From Apostichopus japonicus (lineage: Eukaryota; Echinodermata; Holothuroidea; Aspidochirotida; Stichopodidae): 64,000 nucleotides of DNA. Shown here piece by piece: positions 61,869-64,000 of the stretch (position 1 is the stretch's first letter; each line of letters starts with the position of its first letter). Position numbers and translations under genes: made by a program. The stretch covers positions 14,983,501-15,047,500 of the forward strand of contig NC_092569.1 in the NCBI RefSeq assembly GCF_037975245.1. Direction: 5' to 3'. The notes under the pieces were generated by a model that was not told the origin of the DNA, did no database searches, and saw nothing but the letters and a program-made list of their open reading frames with translations.

Positions 61869-64000
61869 TCAGTTATACTAGCTGCCTGTCTATCTGGACT
61901 GAAAAGAACAGATGTTTCTCACGCCTGATCTTATAGTCAATTGGTTGGGAAAAGGGTATACTCCGTGTGCCAATAAGCCTATCACAGATTTCCTACTTTA
62001 ATTTTAATTCGTTCGTGCATGGTACATCATGTCTTATCATTTCTCCCCGAGTTTCATAGAGTACCATTGGAATGTGGATGACCTAACATTCAAAGCCAAA
62101 TAATGCTTTTTTTTCAATACGGTAACCCAGGAGTAGATCGTTACGGAAACCGTTCTAGATCCGCATTATACAAATGGGTTTTTGTACAAAACGATCTAAA
62201 AATTGTCATGTGACGAAAAATGCCCGGAAATGTTTAGCAATGTTTCAAAGCAAACTTAAACTGTTATATACTAATTATCATGACAATGTCGCGTTTTTTT
62301 TTATTTTTTTTTTTTTATAATCGGCTCATGGAAGTGACAAAACATATTCCGAAAGGGTTTATTTCCTCTGGGCGGATGTACCTTATACGTAGGTTTATCT
62401 GAAACGAGATGATAAATCGTTATTTAACACTGCCTGGTGTCTTTAACGAATGTGTTTGGTTCATGCTAATAATGACAGAAGGGCCTGCTATATAAATTTA
62501 TTTATATATATATATATATAGCCTATATATATAGCCTATATATGTCCTATATATATATAACCTATATATATATATGGAAAAGGTCTTATGTGGTCTTACA
62601 TGGAAAAGATTTTTTCTTTCTCAAGTGAACTCGGTAACCTTCTTCAGTACCGAGTTACACATCATTAAAAATCGTGACTCAAGTAAAAACGTCTCTATAA
62701 GTTCCCAATTTATTACAACAAGTTTACACGTAATACAAATAATTCAATTTCAATTGTATAATGAAACCTTTTTGAAGGAGCTAAACTATTTGTGAAAGGA
62801 AGTCGGGATATATATACCAAAGACTTAACGCAAACTGAATGTTTATTTATTTAACACAATTCAGTCATTGCACAAAGAGTAGCATGCATGCATGAATCTG
62901 AACCACTATGGAGAAGCTATGTAAACAGCCAATGAAAGTTCACTTTATGTTTATTCTGGGTTGGTTTTCCTTCAATAGCATATACAACTTGACAATAATG
63001 ATTCGGTGAAATAAACGACAGCAGTTTGTACAAGAGAACCGTTCTCAATGTAATTTTCTTTTTACTAGAATAACAAATTAAAACAGTTGTATATAGATGA
63101 CTACACCTCTTCAAAAACGAAATTTCTTGTGTAGAAAACTTGAAGTCAAATTACCTTCTTAGAAAATCTCCCCCCCCCCCCAAAAAAAAATCGTCTGAAA
63201 GCCACTACTGTAAACTTTCCACTTCACTTTAACGAGAAAAAAAAACATGTAATCCTGAGGTCAATAGGTCGAATCCTGTTCTAAAAACTTTTTTGGGAAT
63301 GTAGGCTTTCCAAATTTGTATATAATTTCCCAGTCAGTATTTCGTTCTTGTTGTTGACAATAGTGTGTAGCTCCCCTTTACCATAGCAAATAGTACGGTA
63401 GGTTTTACTGCTATAGTAGTTAATCAGTTAAAACCGATAACTTGAAGATTTAGCTTCCTCTTAACTTAATTGATATTACAAATTAACACCGCTAAAAGAC
63501 GCCAACTATAAGAAAGACAAACAAACAGACCAAAATCAACAAAGCCAAAGAAAAACTTGCCAGTCTCTATCTAAAAAACTCGTTAAACAAAACACCCTCT
63601 ATATACCTGAACTATATATAGAGGTTGTCTCTTCAGTTGAACGACACAGGGAAGGAGGTTCCGAATACACATAAACATTGAAGGAGAAATTGATTACCCT
63701 CAAGAGACAAACAAGGGACTTCTTTTCAATTTGTCTTGCTTAATTGGTCGTTTTCGTTTGGTTCATTCTTTCTTTTCTCTGTAGAAATGTTCATATTTGG
63801 AAAACGATTTCTTAAACACTTGGAAACGTATATTAGGGCCAGTCCTGGTTATCACGGTAATTCGCTCATATTTAAGACATTTCCACGGACTAGGAAGCCG
63901 GTCAAGGTGGTTAGGCACAGGGTACATGTGACCTCTCCGCCACCGTCCCCCCCCCATGCCCCACCTACAGTTTTGATGAAAAACCTCTCAAAGTTCCATC
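61869..64000. other. Intergenic DNA to the window end
   Basis: No gene is supported. It contains T-homopolymers near 62295-62318, TATATAGCC-type TA repeats at about 62499-62577, a C13 tract near 63169 and a C8 tract near 63949. Short open frames are unremarkable. Confidence 0.5.

Overview
This is eukaryotic, AT-rich, repeat-laden animal DNA. It has split genes with GT/AG introns, tRNA-derived SINEs, hAT-type MITEs, many (TA)n microsatellites and several minisatellites, and no prokaryotic or organellar signature. A TGIF-type TALE homeobox gene identifies it as metazoan. The SINE types and the general texture suggest a marine invertebrate deuterostome, possibly an echinoderm such as a sea cucumber; that placement is inference.

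Layout. (1) 1-2093: intergenic DNA with a tRNA-headed SINE. (2) About 2.1-8 kb, + strand: an unrecognised split gene. Three exons (3314-3498, 6019-6330, 7802-7941) join in matching phase into 211 codons plus a stop; a possible 5' exon at 2094-2211 does not join in phase without a missing exon. The 3' end of the first firm exon, with its splice donor, lies inside a six-copy 128-bp tandem repeat. (3) About 9.6-13.8 kb: five kinds of minisatellite side by side, two of them forming a large inverted repeat around a hAT MITE. (4) 17-23 kb: (TA)n arrays and copies of one composite tRNA SINE. (5) 23.9-27.3 kb: a 3.3-kb array of a 12-bp G-rich unit; its long open frames are repeat artefacts. (6) 27-36.6 kb: gene-poor DNA with local duplications, a complete hAT MITE with an 8-bp target duplication, and an AT-rich palindrome. 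(7) 38127-39304 on the - strand: a large TGIF-like exon with the whole homeodomain. A 19-bp first coding exon at 59303-59321 joins it in phase, giving a 398-residue protein and a 20-kb intron that holds most of the right side of the window. (8) 59.3-64 kb: the probable TGIF promoter region and intergenic DNA with a recent 163-bp tandem duplication.

The two genes show no functional link. No CRISPR array, rRNA gene, viral gene, toxin gene or reverse transcriptase/transposase ORF was recognised. Nothing here proves a new biological system. The best leads are the splice-donor-bearing tandem repeat, the composite SINE with an antisense B-box upstream of its tRNA head, the inverted minisatellite pair, and the 12-bp G-rich array.
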